Assembly: GCF_004359215.1 (NCBI RefSeq) | Contig: NC_090617.1 | Coordinates: 1,680,731 to 1,744,730, forward strand | Reading direction: 5' to 3' | Source of the DNA: Bremia lactucae | Lineage: Eukaryota > Oomycota > Peronosporomycetes > Peronosporales > Peronosporaceae | DNA: 64,000 bases | Shown here: positions 51,078 to 61,720 of the stretch, piece by piece | Layout: each line of letters begins with the position of its first letter | How positions within the stretch are numbered: position 1 is the first letter of the stretch | The notes under the pieces: generated by a model | The model's database searches: none | What the model was told of the DNA's origin: nothing | The model's input: only the letters and a program-made list of their open reading frames with translations | Translations under genes and position numbers: made by a program

Positions 51078-51518
51078 TGTAACGGGGTGTATCGTTACAT
51101 GAAATTAACACTTAAAGGTTGCTAATTAATATATTATCTAAAAGGTAGATAATATTTGGAGAATATTACTTTATTTAGTAATGTTCAGAAATCTTATCCA
51201 TAAATAGGTATAGGCCATTATATCTAATAATCCCGCATACTTATCAGCTGTAAACGTAAACAAAGAGAGAGAGACAGATAAGATTTCAATTGCATGTTCT
51301 GTATTAGTTTGTAATTAAGTTAGCATAAACAGATAGAAAGAAGAGAAACTTAATTATATTTATATATTTTTCATTTAAACCTCTTTAAGGTAGTGTCTTA
51401 AAGAGAAGTCTTCCTCTGCACGTACTAGTGTACGTGAAGTGACGTAGGCACCACTCGCAACTGAAGCAGTGGGAAGTGGCCTTGTACTGAAGCAGTACAA
51501 GTCGTAGTGCCCGTTACA
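51078..51518 (+). repeat. LTR, family A (subtype A2), 3' LTR of A-5
   Basis: Starts TGTAACGGGGTGTATCG and ends AGTGCCCGTTACA. The middle (AATCAGCTGTAAACG type is TTATCAGCTGTAAACG here) differs from the 5' LTR of the same element. Confidence 0.85.
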
Positions 51519-51540
51519 ATTTGCGCACTTGTAAAGAAGT

Positions 51541-51725
51541 TTAGCGGGCACGTCTTAATGCGGCCACGCTCTACTTTAGCACACACCTTAGCACAGCGAG
51601 GAAGCGGTTCACCGTCTTCTCTCACGTGTAGTGAGGTAGTTGGTGGGCGCCTAAGCGACCTCACCTAACGAACTAAGTACCTTAGTACAAGTGACGTCAC
51701 GGGAGCGGTAATCCGGCCCCACGTG
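51541..51725 (-). repeat. LTR fragment, family D
   Basis: GCGGGCACGTC, CACAGCGAGGAAGCGG and GACGTCACGGGAGCGG match D LTRs. It is the target into which C-1 inserted. Confidence 0.72.
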
Positions 51726-52219
51726 TGTAGCGGAGCTACCTCGCTTCTAAAGTCAGAGGAAGACTTTCAGACTCAGAGAGTCACTTAGTTCTATTGAACT
51801 ATTGAGCTAATGAGTTTAACAACTCAGGGAGTCGTACAAGCTATCAAAGCTGAGGGAATTCGAGTTAAAGGGATTCAGGGGTTCGTAGAACCAAGTGGCA
51901 ACTAGTGCCCAATAGGATATACCTTAGAAAGGCTTCTATCTCTTACAGATCAATGCGAAAGCTTTAGAAAGGCACTTAACGCTTTAAGATGATAAGGAGA
52001 ACTGCACTGTATTTAATTATCTAAACCTAAAAACCTTACCCTAGCTAAATTAAAATGATTTTTGGCCGGCAGATCTATATCTGAAGGCGACCACATTTGT
52101 TACCCATAATAAATTGGATTTAGGTAGCTAACTATTTTAAATTTAGATAAAAGGGTATTTTACCCATAAAGTCAATGTACCACAACAACGGTTCTCCAAC
52201 CGATGTGTGCCCCATTACA
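51726..52219 (-). repeat. LTR, family C, 3' LTR of C-1
   Basis: Plus strand TGTAGCGGAGCTACC to GTGTGCCCCATTACA. Similar to 57366-57837, with an extra short segment near 51820-51870. Confidence 0.88.
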
Positions 52220-52231
52220 CCCTCCTCCATC
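52220..52231 (-). other. 3' polypurine tract of C-1
   Basis: The minus strand reads GATGGAGGAGGG before TGTAATGGGG. Confidence 0.65.
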
Positions 52232-52330
52232 AGACTGTTGACACCGAGTGACAGCATTCGCTTCATTTTCTCTTTGAGGTTTGGAACCTAAACAGCTAAC
52301 CGTTCGGTTGTGTTTTCTTTCCTTTGTCTA

Positions 52331-53625
52331 ATGACAATCAAGCAGGAGTCACAGACTCTTAGCACCTTCCTCGAAGATGAGAGAATTGTGGACTTTAAAA
52401 CCCACTTTTCATCAGAGGAGGAGGAGAAAGAGCGTCGCTCTCTCACGCCTTCTTCTCCGGATGAACGTTGGCGGGCCCCGAATCCGTTCCCAGAACGCGG
52501 TGCCGCTGATGTCTTAACTGCATTGAGCAGGACACAGGACCCTGAGTCCAATATCATTACGAATCCGCTTGATGAAGAGCAAGAGCAGGTAATCCTCATA
52601 GAGGAAAGAGCTCGTCGTCAGGCTGCCGAGATTGCGAAAGCAAAAGCTCGTAGTGAATATAGATTCACTCCGCTTAGTGCGGACGAGCATCTCCGGTGAC
52701 CCGGCGAGGATCCGGGGAAGATCGCTGCCCGCGACGCTCTTCATGAGCAATACCTTACGCCAAAGGTAATGACGCGAAGCCAGTATCTGACGCGTTTACG
52801 TGATCAAGCCCGTGCGGCTTCGGTGACCACCATGAGGGAAATACCGATCGTTTTGTTTCCAAACGAAACAAGGAGTGATAACGAAGTCTCATTTGAGAAC
52901 TGGGTCCACCGGGCCCGCCGACTTCGTAATATTTGGAATATCAGAGAGTCTGCGGATAGAGGCGATGCTCGTTTGAAACGGAGGCTTCGCTCCAATTTCG
53001 CTAAGCTTAGGCCAAAGGTCAGTTACGTTCGGCATCTATGCCACAAAACGAAGAAAGGCCTAGCCGATATTTCAGTGCTTCGGTTGACCGTAAAACCATG
53101 GATGGAAGCCGCATTGAGGCTTTAGATCTACCTAATCCCACGTTAAGTGGTGGGAAGCGTCGTTTGACGCGAGTTGACCCTGAGCTTGGCTCAAAAACGT
53201 CAACGGCGTACGGGCAATCTTGCCGAAGAGGTACCTCGAACTCCCAAGAGTTTTCAGAAGAGGGGTTACCTAGCCACTTCACCAGATGCTGGTATTATCC
53301 CTTACGACGACGTCGCTTTAAAAGTTTCTTCACATGAAAACTGAAGGTTCCCCCCGCGCATCAAGCAGCGCAGGAGGGGGCCGAAATTTTGGCGGAAGCA
53401 TTTGATGCTCTACGGCACGAGGTGCAACTTCTTCGTGAGGTCCTTGCTAGGGTTGAGAGCTCTTTTGAGGCGGTTCGGGACCGTCTTCCAACGCTGGAGC
53501 GTCAGCAGCATCGTTTAGAGGTCCAGCTGGATATCCTGGTGAGGATGCAGCAATCTGCGACACGACCGCCTGTCTCGGCGCAAGCGCCTTCAAGTTCACG
53601 TGGGAAGAGTTCCGATATGGCTTAA
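52331..53625 (+). pseudogene. Antisense ORF of family C (C-1), nearly complete
   Basis: ATG 52331 (MTIKQESQTLSTFLEDER), 100 bases inside the PPT. First part (to 52699): acidic/basic HFSSEEEEKERRSL, PLDEEQEQVILIEERARRQA, then a stop at LR. Second part (52769-53125): YLTRLRDQARAAS, FENWVHRARRLRNIWNI, RLKRRLRSNF, rich in Arg. After frame changes, SLAQKRQRRTGNLAEEVPRT and a coiled coil (ALRHEVQLLREVLARVESS, LERQQHRLEVQLDI) end at 53625. It lies over the chromodomain and pol tail on the minus strand for about 600 bp. The first 130 codons match the relic at 2680-3131. Function unknown. Confidence 0.66.
53019..53340 (-). pseudogene. pol: Chromodomain, family C (C-1)
   Basis: KKLLKRRRRKG, stop, YQHLVKWLGNPSSENSWEFE and VPLRQDCPYAVDVFE. 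V-K-W-x-G-x-P-x4-S-W-E is the chromodomain core. One in-frame stop lies just before it. Confidence 0.72.
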
Positions 53626-54005
53626 GCAAGCCAACGTAGAACACTGGGTGTATACGCGGCTGCTAGGAAGGTTAAGCGTATAAGCTAGGCCCTTCTTGGC
53701 CACGACCGTTAATGGTCCAATAAAGCGCGGGCGCAATTTGGTCTTGAAGACCGCGAATACCAAGTTGGTAGGTAGAGTTTTAGCGTTTAGTAAAACTCGG
53801 TCTCCGACCATATAAGAACTAATTCAGCTTCTGCCTTTGACAACTGCTTGTTCTTTTTGTTTGTCTTGGCTATCAGCCATCGTATCCCTTACATGTCTTA
53901 AGACACTAAATCGCGTCGCGAGAAACTCGCTTACTTGTTTCCGAACGGTAACAGGGCTGATATTAGCAAGCCTATCGGCTAATTCTCCCCCACCAAGCCT
54001 GAACC
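53447..54005 (-). pseudogene. pol: Integrase end and GPF module, family C (C-1)
   Basis: ELADRLANISPVTVRKQVSE, FSVLRHVRDTMADSQDKQ, ORF 53596-53811 MVGDRVLLNAKTLPTNLVF, RPRFIGPLTVVAKKGLAYTL, and ORF 53447-53644 MFYVGLLKPYRNSSHVNLKA. It is joined upstream to RT without RNase H or the catalytic core. Confidence 0.75.
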
Positions 54006-54586
54006 ACGCAGTACCATTCTGTGTCCTTCTTAAGGAGATTAGAGAATAGCCTAGCCATATCAGCGTAAATTTCGCTATATTTGTGTGAATAACTGGCGAG
54101 ACCCAACCACTTACGCAAATCCTTCTGGTTTTTCGGAACCGGCCAATCTACTATGGCTTTTACCTTAGCGGGATCCGCTCTAAGGTCTCGCTTTCCAATA
54201 AAGCATCCTAAAGAAGAAATTTCGTCTGCGCCAAAAATGCATTTAGATGCATTGGCACACAATTTATTTGTGCGCATACACTCGAGCACTGCTCGCAAAT
54301 GGTCGAAATGGTTTTCCATATCCGACCGACCCTGCTCCGCACGGCTATGGACAAAGATGTCATCGAAATAAGTCTGCGCATAACCTCGATGAGGGCGGAA
54401 CAGTTGCGTCACTAGACGAATCAATGTAGCCGGGGCGTTGGACAGCCCTTGTGGCATACCTAACCAATCCCATAACATACCGCTTGGGGTGCAAACCGCT
54501 GTTAGCGGGATATCACTAGCTCGCATGAGCAGCTGGTAGTTACCGTCGACTAAGTCAAGTGCACTGAACAGTGTACATCCCACCAT
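53972..54586 (-). CDS. pol: Reverse transcriptase palm and thumb (C-1)
   Basis: 205-codon open frame: TLFSALDLVDGNYQLLM (catalytic Asp at 11), GMLWDWLGMPQGLSNAPA, QTYFDDIFVHSRAEQ (YxDD at 73-76), LCANASKCIFGADEI, DPAKVKAIVDWPVPKNQKDL, KYSEIYADMARLFSNLLKKD. It ends in the deletion junction after KKDTEW. Fingers lie upstream in another frame (54603-54926). Confidence 0.82.
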   Translation of the reverse strand: MVGCTLFSALDLVDGNYQLLMRASDIPLTAVCTPSGMLWDWLGMPQGLSNAPATLIRLVTQLFRPHRGYAQTYFDDIFVHSRAEQGRSDMENHFDHLRAVLECMRTNKLCANASKCIFGADEISSLGCFIGKRDLRADPAKVKAIVDWPVPKNQKDLRKWLGLASYSHKYSEIYADMARLFSNLLKKDTEWYCVVQAWWGRISR

Positions 54587-54602
54587 ATTGTTCTGAAGAA
54601 CA

Positions 54603-54926
54603 TCATTCTCGGAATGGGGGTTTGTGCTGGTATAGTGGCAGCATTAAGCTTATTATAAGCATGTACAATGCGCCATTTACCATTTGGCTTTTTGACACAA
54701 AATGTCGGTGTCGAATGAGGAGATTTGCTCTCTCTACCATTCGCGCCTCGTGCTTAGCACGTAAGAAATCGTCAATGACGTCACACTGCTCCCTTGTTAA
54801 AGGCCATTGTCGTGTGAAACAGTATTTGGTTCCCGGAACCAAGTCAATTTTATGACGAACACCTCTATCCGGAGGAAAAACGGATGGTGGATTGGTACAT
54901 ACCACATCTTGGGATTCCTTAATCAA
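54603..54926 (-). CDS. pol: Reverse transcriptase fingers (C-1)
   Basis: ORF with PDRGVRHKIDLVPGTKYCF, RQWPLTREQCDVIDDFLRAK and, after a shift, VSKSQMVNGALYM. It is followed by AQTPIPRN-type codons in the palm frame. One frameshift separates it from the palm. Confidence 0.75.
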   Translation of the reverse strand: MIKESQDVVCTNPPSVFPPDRGVRHKIDLVPGTKYCFTRQWPLTREQCDVIDDFLRAKHEARMVERANLLIRHRHFVSKSQMVNGALYMLIISLMLPLYQHKPPFRE

Positions 54927-56150
54927 GGAATAAAATGGATTCTTAGGATCTTTAAGGATCGATGACCCATTCCGCGCACTAAGTGCAGCTTTTGTGTCAT
55001 CCAGGACAGCTTATTCTAGAAGTAAGATGAGTTTAACTCCATTGTTGGTCGAATGACCACCATTTCAGATAAGTCGCCAGCCTTTAAGGCTCGGCCGCAC
55101 TCATCAATAGACATTTCGTCTAGCTCTAAAATAGCATGTAACGAAGGGATTGCCGCAAGGCTAACTTCCCCCTCAATGTTACCGGGTTCACCATTTACAA
55201 GAGTATGTACTTGCTCACTCGTATCACTTTGTGAGGGTATACACGCTTCGTGTCCATCCTGTCTTGGAGTGGAGACAATACGCCTCTTAGAGGCCGGGAC
55301 ATTCACGTCCCCGGGTTTTCAAGCCTGTATCCGTTCTATACAAGACATGCAGTCTAATTTGACATCCGACAAGGAGTTAGGTAACTCAACTCTCTTATCC
55401 AGCGAACGTTTACGTGTCGCTTCACATGCATTAAAAGGGGTTGACTTAAAATGCCCTGGCGAACCACCAATAGTGTCACTACTGAACTTCAGTATGATGC
55501 CACCTCGGCCGATCATACTCGGTGGACTTAGACGTGCCACTCCACGTATCTCAGGAGTATTGCACCCTTAATGATTCGGCCTTAGGCCAACAATGCTTTC
55601 AGCATTTAGTGAATCGTTATTATGACGAGTGTCACTCGACGGAGTACGTGCCGTTCCACTTATTTCTGCTGAGTTGGGCTCAGAAAAAAAAAAATTAATG
55701 TTTTTTAACATTAGAGTTTGTTAACTCAGACATGCCAATGTCTAAAACACTGACAGACTCATTCAATGAACCGCATTAATAGCGCTTTTGTTGCCTAGCA
55801 AAAGTGGGTTCATGACTCTCCAAAACTTTGCTAGGAACATTGCACGTGTCACCTAAGACCTTAGACCTCCAATCGATCCATGGCACATGGTGTTCTAACC
55901 TGGCCATAATCAAGGACGAGACAGCGTTCCATACTGTCCAAGGCCAGAAACTTTATAGCTAAGCTCACTGGAACTTTGGGAACAGCGACACGAGTCCCAG
56001 TCTCCAAGCGAATAGTGGTTGTATCACCTTCATGCGCTCTAAGCGCCTCAACGTATTGTTGACTTCCTTCAAGGGAAAGGCGTCAACCATAATTGCAACA
56101 CGCTCCTTAGTCAATTAAAATTGACCACGGCTTATCAAAGCCTTTTACAG
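54927..56150 (-). pseudogene. pol: Protease and PR-RT linker, family C (C-1)
   Basis: ORF 55016-55306 (VPASKRRIVSTPRQDGHEAC, SLAAIPSLHAILELDEMS) is linker. Above it the sequence is heavily mutated; at 56107-56130 KPWSILID is followed by a stop where the retropepsin D-S-G-A is expected, so the active site is destroyed. Confidence 0.62.
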
Positions 56151-57346
56151 TCGCTTGAGCGACTGGCAAGCCAGGCTTATACTCTCGCCCCGTGCCATTA
56201 AGCACCGAGCTAATTAGGGCTAGGTTCTGTTTTATATCACCTCCTAGAAGTTCAACAGAACCAAGGTCTTTCCCAGTAGGGCTCCCCGCACCTACTAGGT
56301 ATCGACGTTTTCCCGACCTTACCAGATCTCTGATATAGGTCGGAGCTGGAGCTCTTTCGAGCTTTACGCGAATTTCGAAGAGGGCCGTAAACATTTCGTG
56401 CTTCCGCACATATAACATCTACGGATGATCTTGTGCTGTTCCACAGCTTGAAGAGCCTCTTCTCCTTCCTCAACGAGGCTTAAATCCATGGGTTACGCTC
56501 TATTTTAGACGAAACCCATGTGCTCGAAGAGCTTGTTCGGTAAACAGGCGTGCTAACGCGAGCAGCCTTAAAGTCAAACTCGGCGCGTAGCGCTATGGCA
56601 ACTGCCTCTTCGAAAGTAGCAGGATGGATTCGGAACAATTTCGTCCGGGCAACGCCCTCATTAAGACCCCCCCATAAAGATGGTCACTGCAATTTCTTCT
56701 TGCACCGGGTCTTGATGCATAGATGCAATGAGAGTTCTCAACTCCTGGACAAAGTCCTCTAGGGTTCTTTTACCCTGTCGAGTCGCTAGGAGCCGTGCTC
56801 GCATGCGAAAAAACTGATCAGGCGGTGCAAACATGCTGGTCATTTGCTGTTTCAGCGAATCCCATGAAGGAAAAGCGTCGTTTATGAACGTGCTGCACGA
56901 TAGTGCCCACTCCATGGCTCTACCTCCAAGTTTGGAAACGGCCATAGCCACCTTTTGCCGTTCTGTTAAGAACAAGGCGGAATCAATGGATATTTCCATC
57001 TGCTTAATCCAAAAAGGGAGATTTTCTCCCTCTTTTTCCTTAAATGTCTTGACATTTACAGTTAGAGGGTGAGCCCTCGGCTCTGAGTCAGGTACAGAGA
57101 TGTACCGGATTGGCATAGATGCCGCTAAGTGGTCCTGTACCTAACCGATCAGGGAGGCTTCATTCCGCATGAAGGCTTCAAGCCTTGCATGCAGGAGCTC
57201 TGGTCCCTGGGAGATAATAACTTTCACGTGCTCAAGCCCAAATAAGGTTTTGAGCTTGTCATAAGCGGCGCGTTGCGCTTCAGACAATTCTGGAATCTCT
57301 TCTATCTTCGTTAGGAATTAGTCTTGTAAAGACCCAGGCGTAGATT
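56107..57346 (-). pseudogene. gag: Gag, family C (C-1)
   Basis: Start region near 57325 (EEIPELSEAQRAAYDKLKT, FGLEHVKVIISQ). ORF 56661-57116: VPDSEPRAHPLTVNVKTFKE, LPFWIKQMEISIDSALFLTE, AMAVSKLGGRAMEWAL, FFRMRARLLATRQGKRTLED, VQELRTLIASMHQDPV. Then TKLFRIHPATFEEAVAIALR. ORF 56107-56418 carries the region downstream of the (degraded) Cys motif CYMCGST: APAPTYIRDLVRSGKRRYLV, LISSVLNGTGREYKPGLPVA. Frameshifts near 56660 and 56480. Confidence 0.76.
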
Positions 57347-57365
57347 GACTGCGAGTGCTACCAGG
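57347..57365 (-). other. Primer-binding site of C-1
   Basis: CCTGGTAGCACTCGCAGTC directly after the LTR. Confidence 0.6.
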
Positions 57366-57837
57366 TGTAGCGAAGCTACCTCGCTCCTAAAGTCAGAGGA
57401 AGGCTTTTAGAATCAGAGAGTCACTTAGTTCCATTGAACTAAATGGGTTTAACAACTCACGGAGTCGTACAAGCTATTAAAGCTAGATCAAGGGATTCAG
57501 GGGCTCGTAGAACCAAGTGGCAACTAGTGCCCAAGAGGATATACCTTAGAAAGGCTTCTATCTCTTACAGATCAATGCGCAAGCCTTAGAAAGGCACTTA
57601 ACGCAGATGCAAAGGAGAACTGCACTGTATTTAATTATTTAAATTTAAGAGCCTTACCCTAGCTAAATTAAAACAGATTTTGGCCGCCAGATTTATATCT
57701 AGCGGCGACCATATCTGTTACCCATAATAAATGGGATTTAAGTAACTAACTATTTTAAAATTAGACAAAAGGGTATTTTACCCATAAAGTCAATGTACCA
57801 CAACAACGGTTCTCCAACCGATGTGTGCCCCATTACA
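57366..57837 (-). repeat. LTR, family C, 5' LTR of C-1
   Basis: Plus strand TGTAGCGAAGCTACC to TGTGCCCCATTACA; contains GGTTCTACGAGCCCC (minus CCACTTGG context). Confidence 0.88.
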
Positions 57838-57842
57838 ACGTG

Positions 57843-58354
57843 TGTGGCAGGGTGTCCCGTTACATAAGTGTTATTTCCTATAAAAAGAATAACAATAATT
57901 TTTCCTATAAGAGGAAATAGACAAATAAGTACAACATTCTTATCTTAATTAAATTTGACATAAATAGCTTCAATATTTCCAAATTGAATAATATTGATGC
58001 AATAGGACATTAGCTCTTTTGATTGGTTGATTAAAGTCTAAATCAACCCCGCCAATCGTTTCAAGACACGATTGTGCGATGCGCAAGGAGGCGCCATACT
58101 TAGTTATATATTAATATAATAAGTTCAGTAGTAGATAGAAGATCGTTTCGAGGAGACTAAATATATTAATACAGGTTTACTTTTTCCCTGAGTCTAATCC
58201 TTTGAATTACCTTTCGAAGGTAAAGACCCTTAGCTATTTAGAAACCTTCCTCTGTACCCCTGTGTACGTGAAGTTTTGAGGCATTTAAGCTACACTGTAA
58301 TCAGTGTAAGGTCAACTAGTACTTGACAGTACTAATGAAAGGTGCTCCGTTACA
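57843..58354 (+). repeat. LTR, family B, 5' LTR of B-3
   Basis: Starts tgtggcagggtgtcccgttaca (mutated TGTAACGGGGTG) and ends AGGTGCTCCGTTACA. The PBS position reads CCTAGAAGCACTTTGTAG. Confidence 0.8.
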
Positions 58355-58405
58355 CCTAGAAGCACTTTGTAGTCCGTTCATCGGCCGGCGCACGTTCCAT
58401 CCAAC

Positions 58406-59577
58406 ATGGACATGTTGGATGAAAAAGGAGGGAACTTCCAAGCCCCTCAAGAAGGTTATCACGCAACGCGTGAGAGGTTTACTCATTTGAGTGACCTCGA
58501 ATGGAGAGCGATCGAACGAATGAGTTCGGTCGTAGGCGGGCGAGCCGTTGGAGCTATGCTGTACACTATGGGCAGAGATGAACAGCATACGGCCATAGCC
58601 GAGTTCATTCAACACAAACTCGACGGGGCCGAAGAGAACGTACTCATGCTTCACCAGCAAGGCTCTCAACACACCGAAGTCTTGAAAGAACAGCGTGCTC
58701 AGCAGATGGAACTGTTGAGACAGCAGCATTTACATGCTGCTAATGGGCTGACGCTTCCGCGTCGACCCGAAAGCTTAAAGATCGTAATCTCTAAGTTTTA
58801 GGCAGTCGAAGGTGACTTCCTTTTTAGATATTTCGTCGAATAAAACGATGCACGTTGTATCAGTGATGATGCGACGAAAGCGAAATTTGGCATGTCCAAC
58901 TTAGCCGGACGTGCCAAATCTTGGGCCTTGGGGCTTAAGCTTCACGACCCATTAGTCTTTGGGTCGTATGAGATCATTAAACCCCGGCTCAGACAAACGT
59001 TTGAGCCGCCACGAGCCGAATTCAGGGCTCGGGATGAGCTCATGAATTTGAAGCAGAGCAAGCGTGACAATCACGCTTATGCCCAACATACACGATACGT
59101 GGTCAATTGTACTTAATTGGTAATCAAATACAGGTAACTGTGTTTATCAAAGGTCTTGCAGACGGACCTGTTAAGATCCAGCTGTTCCAGCTAGAATTAG
59201 AGTCGCTACACCAAGCGATCCCTATAGCGGAACAGGAGGACTTTAGCCTGAAACAGGGTTTCGTCCACTCGAGTGCATATCGTCCACTGAGACGACAAGA
59301 AAGCGGAGGCATAGTACCCATGAATCTCTCGTATGTAGAGAGCGAGAAACCTCGCTTTTCAAGTTTCAAACGGTTACTGAAACGTAATCGCTGTCAAAAA
59401 ATGGGCCACTGCGCAATGAGTGTAGTGCTCCACGGCCAGTGCCTAAAAGCACTGAGCGAAAAGACCGACCTCTCGCTAGAAACAGCGGAGGAGGCGGATT
59501 CGCTATTGCGAAATATCAACGGCGAGGCGGATCGTCAAGAAACGGTCGGGGTCAGTAGGTGCGAAGCGCCCAACTGA
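58406..59577 (+). pseudogene. gag: Gag, family B (B-3)
   Basis: ORF 58406-58801: MDMLDEKGGNFQAPQEGYHA, IERMSSVVGGRAVGAMLYT, a Gln/Leu-rich coiled coil (QMELLRQQHLHAAN), RRPESLKIVISKF, then a nonsense codon. ORF 58892-59116: MSNLAGRAKSWALGLKL, PPRAEFRARDELMNL. ORF 59107-59577: VTVFIKGLADGPVKIQLFQ, IAEQEDFSLKQGF, MNLSYVESEKPRFS, then RNRCQKMGHCAMSV, a knuckle with its last Cys lost. Two disruptions. Confidence 0.8.
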
Positions 59578-59629
59578 TCCAGCAACGTCAAAAGAATTTG
59601 CAGGTCTTTTGACGAAAGTTGCTCCTCAC

Positions 59630-60835
59630 ACACAAACATTGTGTGTAACTGCCCGAGGGGATGAGGTTAACCTGGTCACCCTGAAAACAAAAGTGTCAAA
59701 TAAGTTGCCACTTAAGTCCCTAGTCGATTGTGGGGGGTCAAATAATTTAATAGACGCCAGTCCCTAGAAGATCGCAGGCTTAAATTTACTGGGCGCAATA
59801 TGCCTCTAACGAGGATGACAGTGCGCCTAGCAACAGGCGCATCTGTAACGGTTAAGAAACGTTTAGTTGGATTCCAATAAACGTTAAAGGGTATACAGTA
59901 CGATATTGATTTCATCGTACTAGATTTGGATGACAAATTTGATGTCATCCTTGGATTGCCATGGCTCAGAAAGGACGAGCCATGTATAAATTGGCAGCAT
60001 TAAGCCGTGACGATGCCTGTCTCCTGTTCATCCGATGGCCAAGTGATGAACGTCTTGAAGCGTCTACAAGCGTGTGGATGTCCTACAAGTGAGTGCGATG
60101 ACCTCACTTGTGGTTCGGTCGTTAGCATGACTGCACAAGACCTCAGTGTGAATACCCAACACATTGTGTAGTTAGATCCCGGCGGCTGTGCACAAGAACA
60201 GGCAGCGTCGAAGTTCGACCACTCGAACAAGTTGAGTGGTACGAAACAAGGATGCTTGCTTGAAAAGCAACATCCAAAAAAGCTTAAAACGCCAGTCTAT
60301 AAGAGACAGTGCGAAAGTCCTAGATTCACTTTAAAGTCGATCGTACAGGACCTCTCCGGGGTAGCGCAACCACAGCTAGAGGCAGTTGAGGAGGATACCC
60401 CTCAAATAATTTCTGCTGGAATAAGTCCCCGGATTCTTGTGGTCAAAGGTTTCCAGGTGCCTTTGGAAATAAGTTCCAAAAAAGAAACTGAGACAATCAA
60501 TATCTTAGTAAACAATAGATCAAGTGTAGGCACTTATACACTTGATCTATTAGCGCCTCCGAAGTTAACTTCGGAGAACACTCAATTATCAACGCCAGAA
60601 CCGAAGTGGTTCTTGCGTGATCTGCGTAGTGGCAAAAAAGTCAAGCGGATCTGCGTGCTTGTCACAGATGGCAACTACATGGCCGATATTCGATCGGCAT
60701 TAGTATTTCCTGAGAACGAACGGATTCTCAGTAGCTCATCGATGGACGAAAGTGTCCTCGATGAGAAGACTCGGATAAGAACGTTTTACGTCTCAATCCT
60801 ACGAGTATTTGAAGACAAACCCTTTTTATAAGGAA
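59630..60835 (+). pseudogene. pol: Protease and PR-RT linker, family B (B-3)
   Basis: 59720-59750 reads LVDCGGSNN, a D-C-G active site. 59810-59990 reads LTRMTVRLATGAS and LDDKFDVILGLPWLRKDE. ORF 60232-60831 is a long linker (QDLSGVAQPQLEAVEEDTPQ, SVGTYTLDLLAPPKLTSENT, EPKWFLRDLRSGKK, SSMDESVLDEKTR). Frameshifts lie in the protease. Confidence 0.72.
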
Positions 60836-61720
60836 TTAATAAAATTTAACGACATGTTCCCTGAATCAGTACCGTGCGGGTTGCCTAAGGACAAAGGCAC
60901 TCGACACGAAATCGACTCAATGGCCAGGTATGAAATACTGTGTCACGAAGCAATGGCCATGGCCTCGTGAACAAGTAATAGCGATCGACAAATACTTTGC
61001 CGAACACTTAGCAGCGGGCCATGTGAGGGAATCAATTCCCCATATAGCTCTCCGACCTTCCGCGTGTGTAAAGCAACAGGAGGATGGCGGATGTTCATGA
61101 ATTCAGTTACTTGAACGCTGCAACTGCACCGGCTCAAACGCCGATACCACGAAAGCGTAATCATTGATAAGATGTCTAAGAGTACTATCTTTTCGTCAAT
61201 GGGTCTAATGGATTTCAATATTCTATCAGATCCTTATGCGTGAACAAGATATTCCGTTCGCTGCAGCAAGCACCGCAAGCGGTATGCTATGGGAGTGGAT
61301 AATAATACCAAAGAGACTTATCAATGCCCTTGCGACATCTAACAGATGTGTAACGAATCTGTTGAGATCGGTCCGGGAATTTGCACCGAGCTATTTTGAT
61401 GACGTCTTCGTTCATAGCAGAGTCATGAAAAGAAAGTCGGGTGTTGAAGTAAACCGTTCCCACGTCCGAAAGGTTCTTCGCTTATGCGTAAGTACAAGTT
61501 GTATGCAAATCTCAAGAAATGTATATTCGCTGCAAGCAAAATACTACTTCTTGGGTGCATCGTGGGTAAACACGGTGTACGCCCGGATCGAGAAAAGACC
61601 AAGGCGATCACCGATTGGCCTGTGTCATTCGATGTAAAGGACCTTTGAAAGTTCCTCGGTTTAGCGGCGTACCTGCACAAGTACTCACGCAATTATGCAA
61701 AAATGACAGTATATGTTTCT
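60836..61720 (+). pseudogene. pol: Reverse transcriptase, family B (B-3)
   Basis: NDMFPESVPCGLPKDKGTRH, KYCVTKQWPWPREQ, SPYSSPTFRVCKATGGWR, STIFSSMGLMDF (catalytic Asp changed to Gly). ORF 61236-61637 has ASGMLWEWIIIPKRL and PSYFDDVFVHSRV (YxDD kept), then RKYKLYANLKKCIF-type reading. Inactive by the Asp change and frameshifts. Confidence 0.74.

Larger units (their letters stand above)
43994..51518 (+). mobile_element. Family A Ty3/gypsy element, longest copy (A-5), LTRs of different subtypes
   Basis: Order: LTR 43994-44434, PBS, gag, deleted protease, RT, RNase H, integrase, GPF, chromodomain, antisense ORF, PPT, LTR 51078-51518. The 5' LTR is subtype A1 and the 3' LTR subtype A2. Flanks taaat and atttg are not a duplication. 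Confidence 0.8.
51726..57837 (-). mobile_element. Family C Ty3/gypsy element bounded by a target-site duplication (C-1), non-autonomous
   Basis: Minus-strand order: LTR 57837-57366, PBS, gag, protease, RT, then a direct jump at about 54006 to the integrase end, pol tail, chromodomain, antisense ORF (plus strand), PPT, LTR 52219-51726. RNase H and the integrase core are absent. It is the only element here with a clear target-site duplication. Confidence 0.88.
51721..57842. repeat. Target-site duplication ACGTG of element C-1
   Basis: acgtg at 51721-51725 and at 57838-57842, exactly outside the two family C LTRs. Confidence 0.88.

Noticed and set aside
51425..51664. 79-codon minus frame with Arg-rich start
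   Set aside because: It lies across the hairpins of an A LTR and a D LTR fragment; composition follows the repeats.
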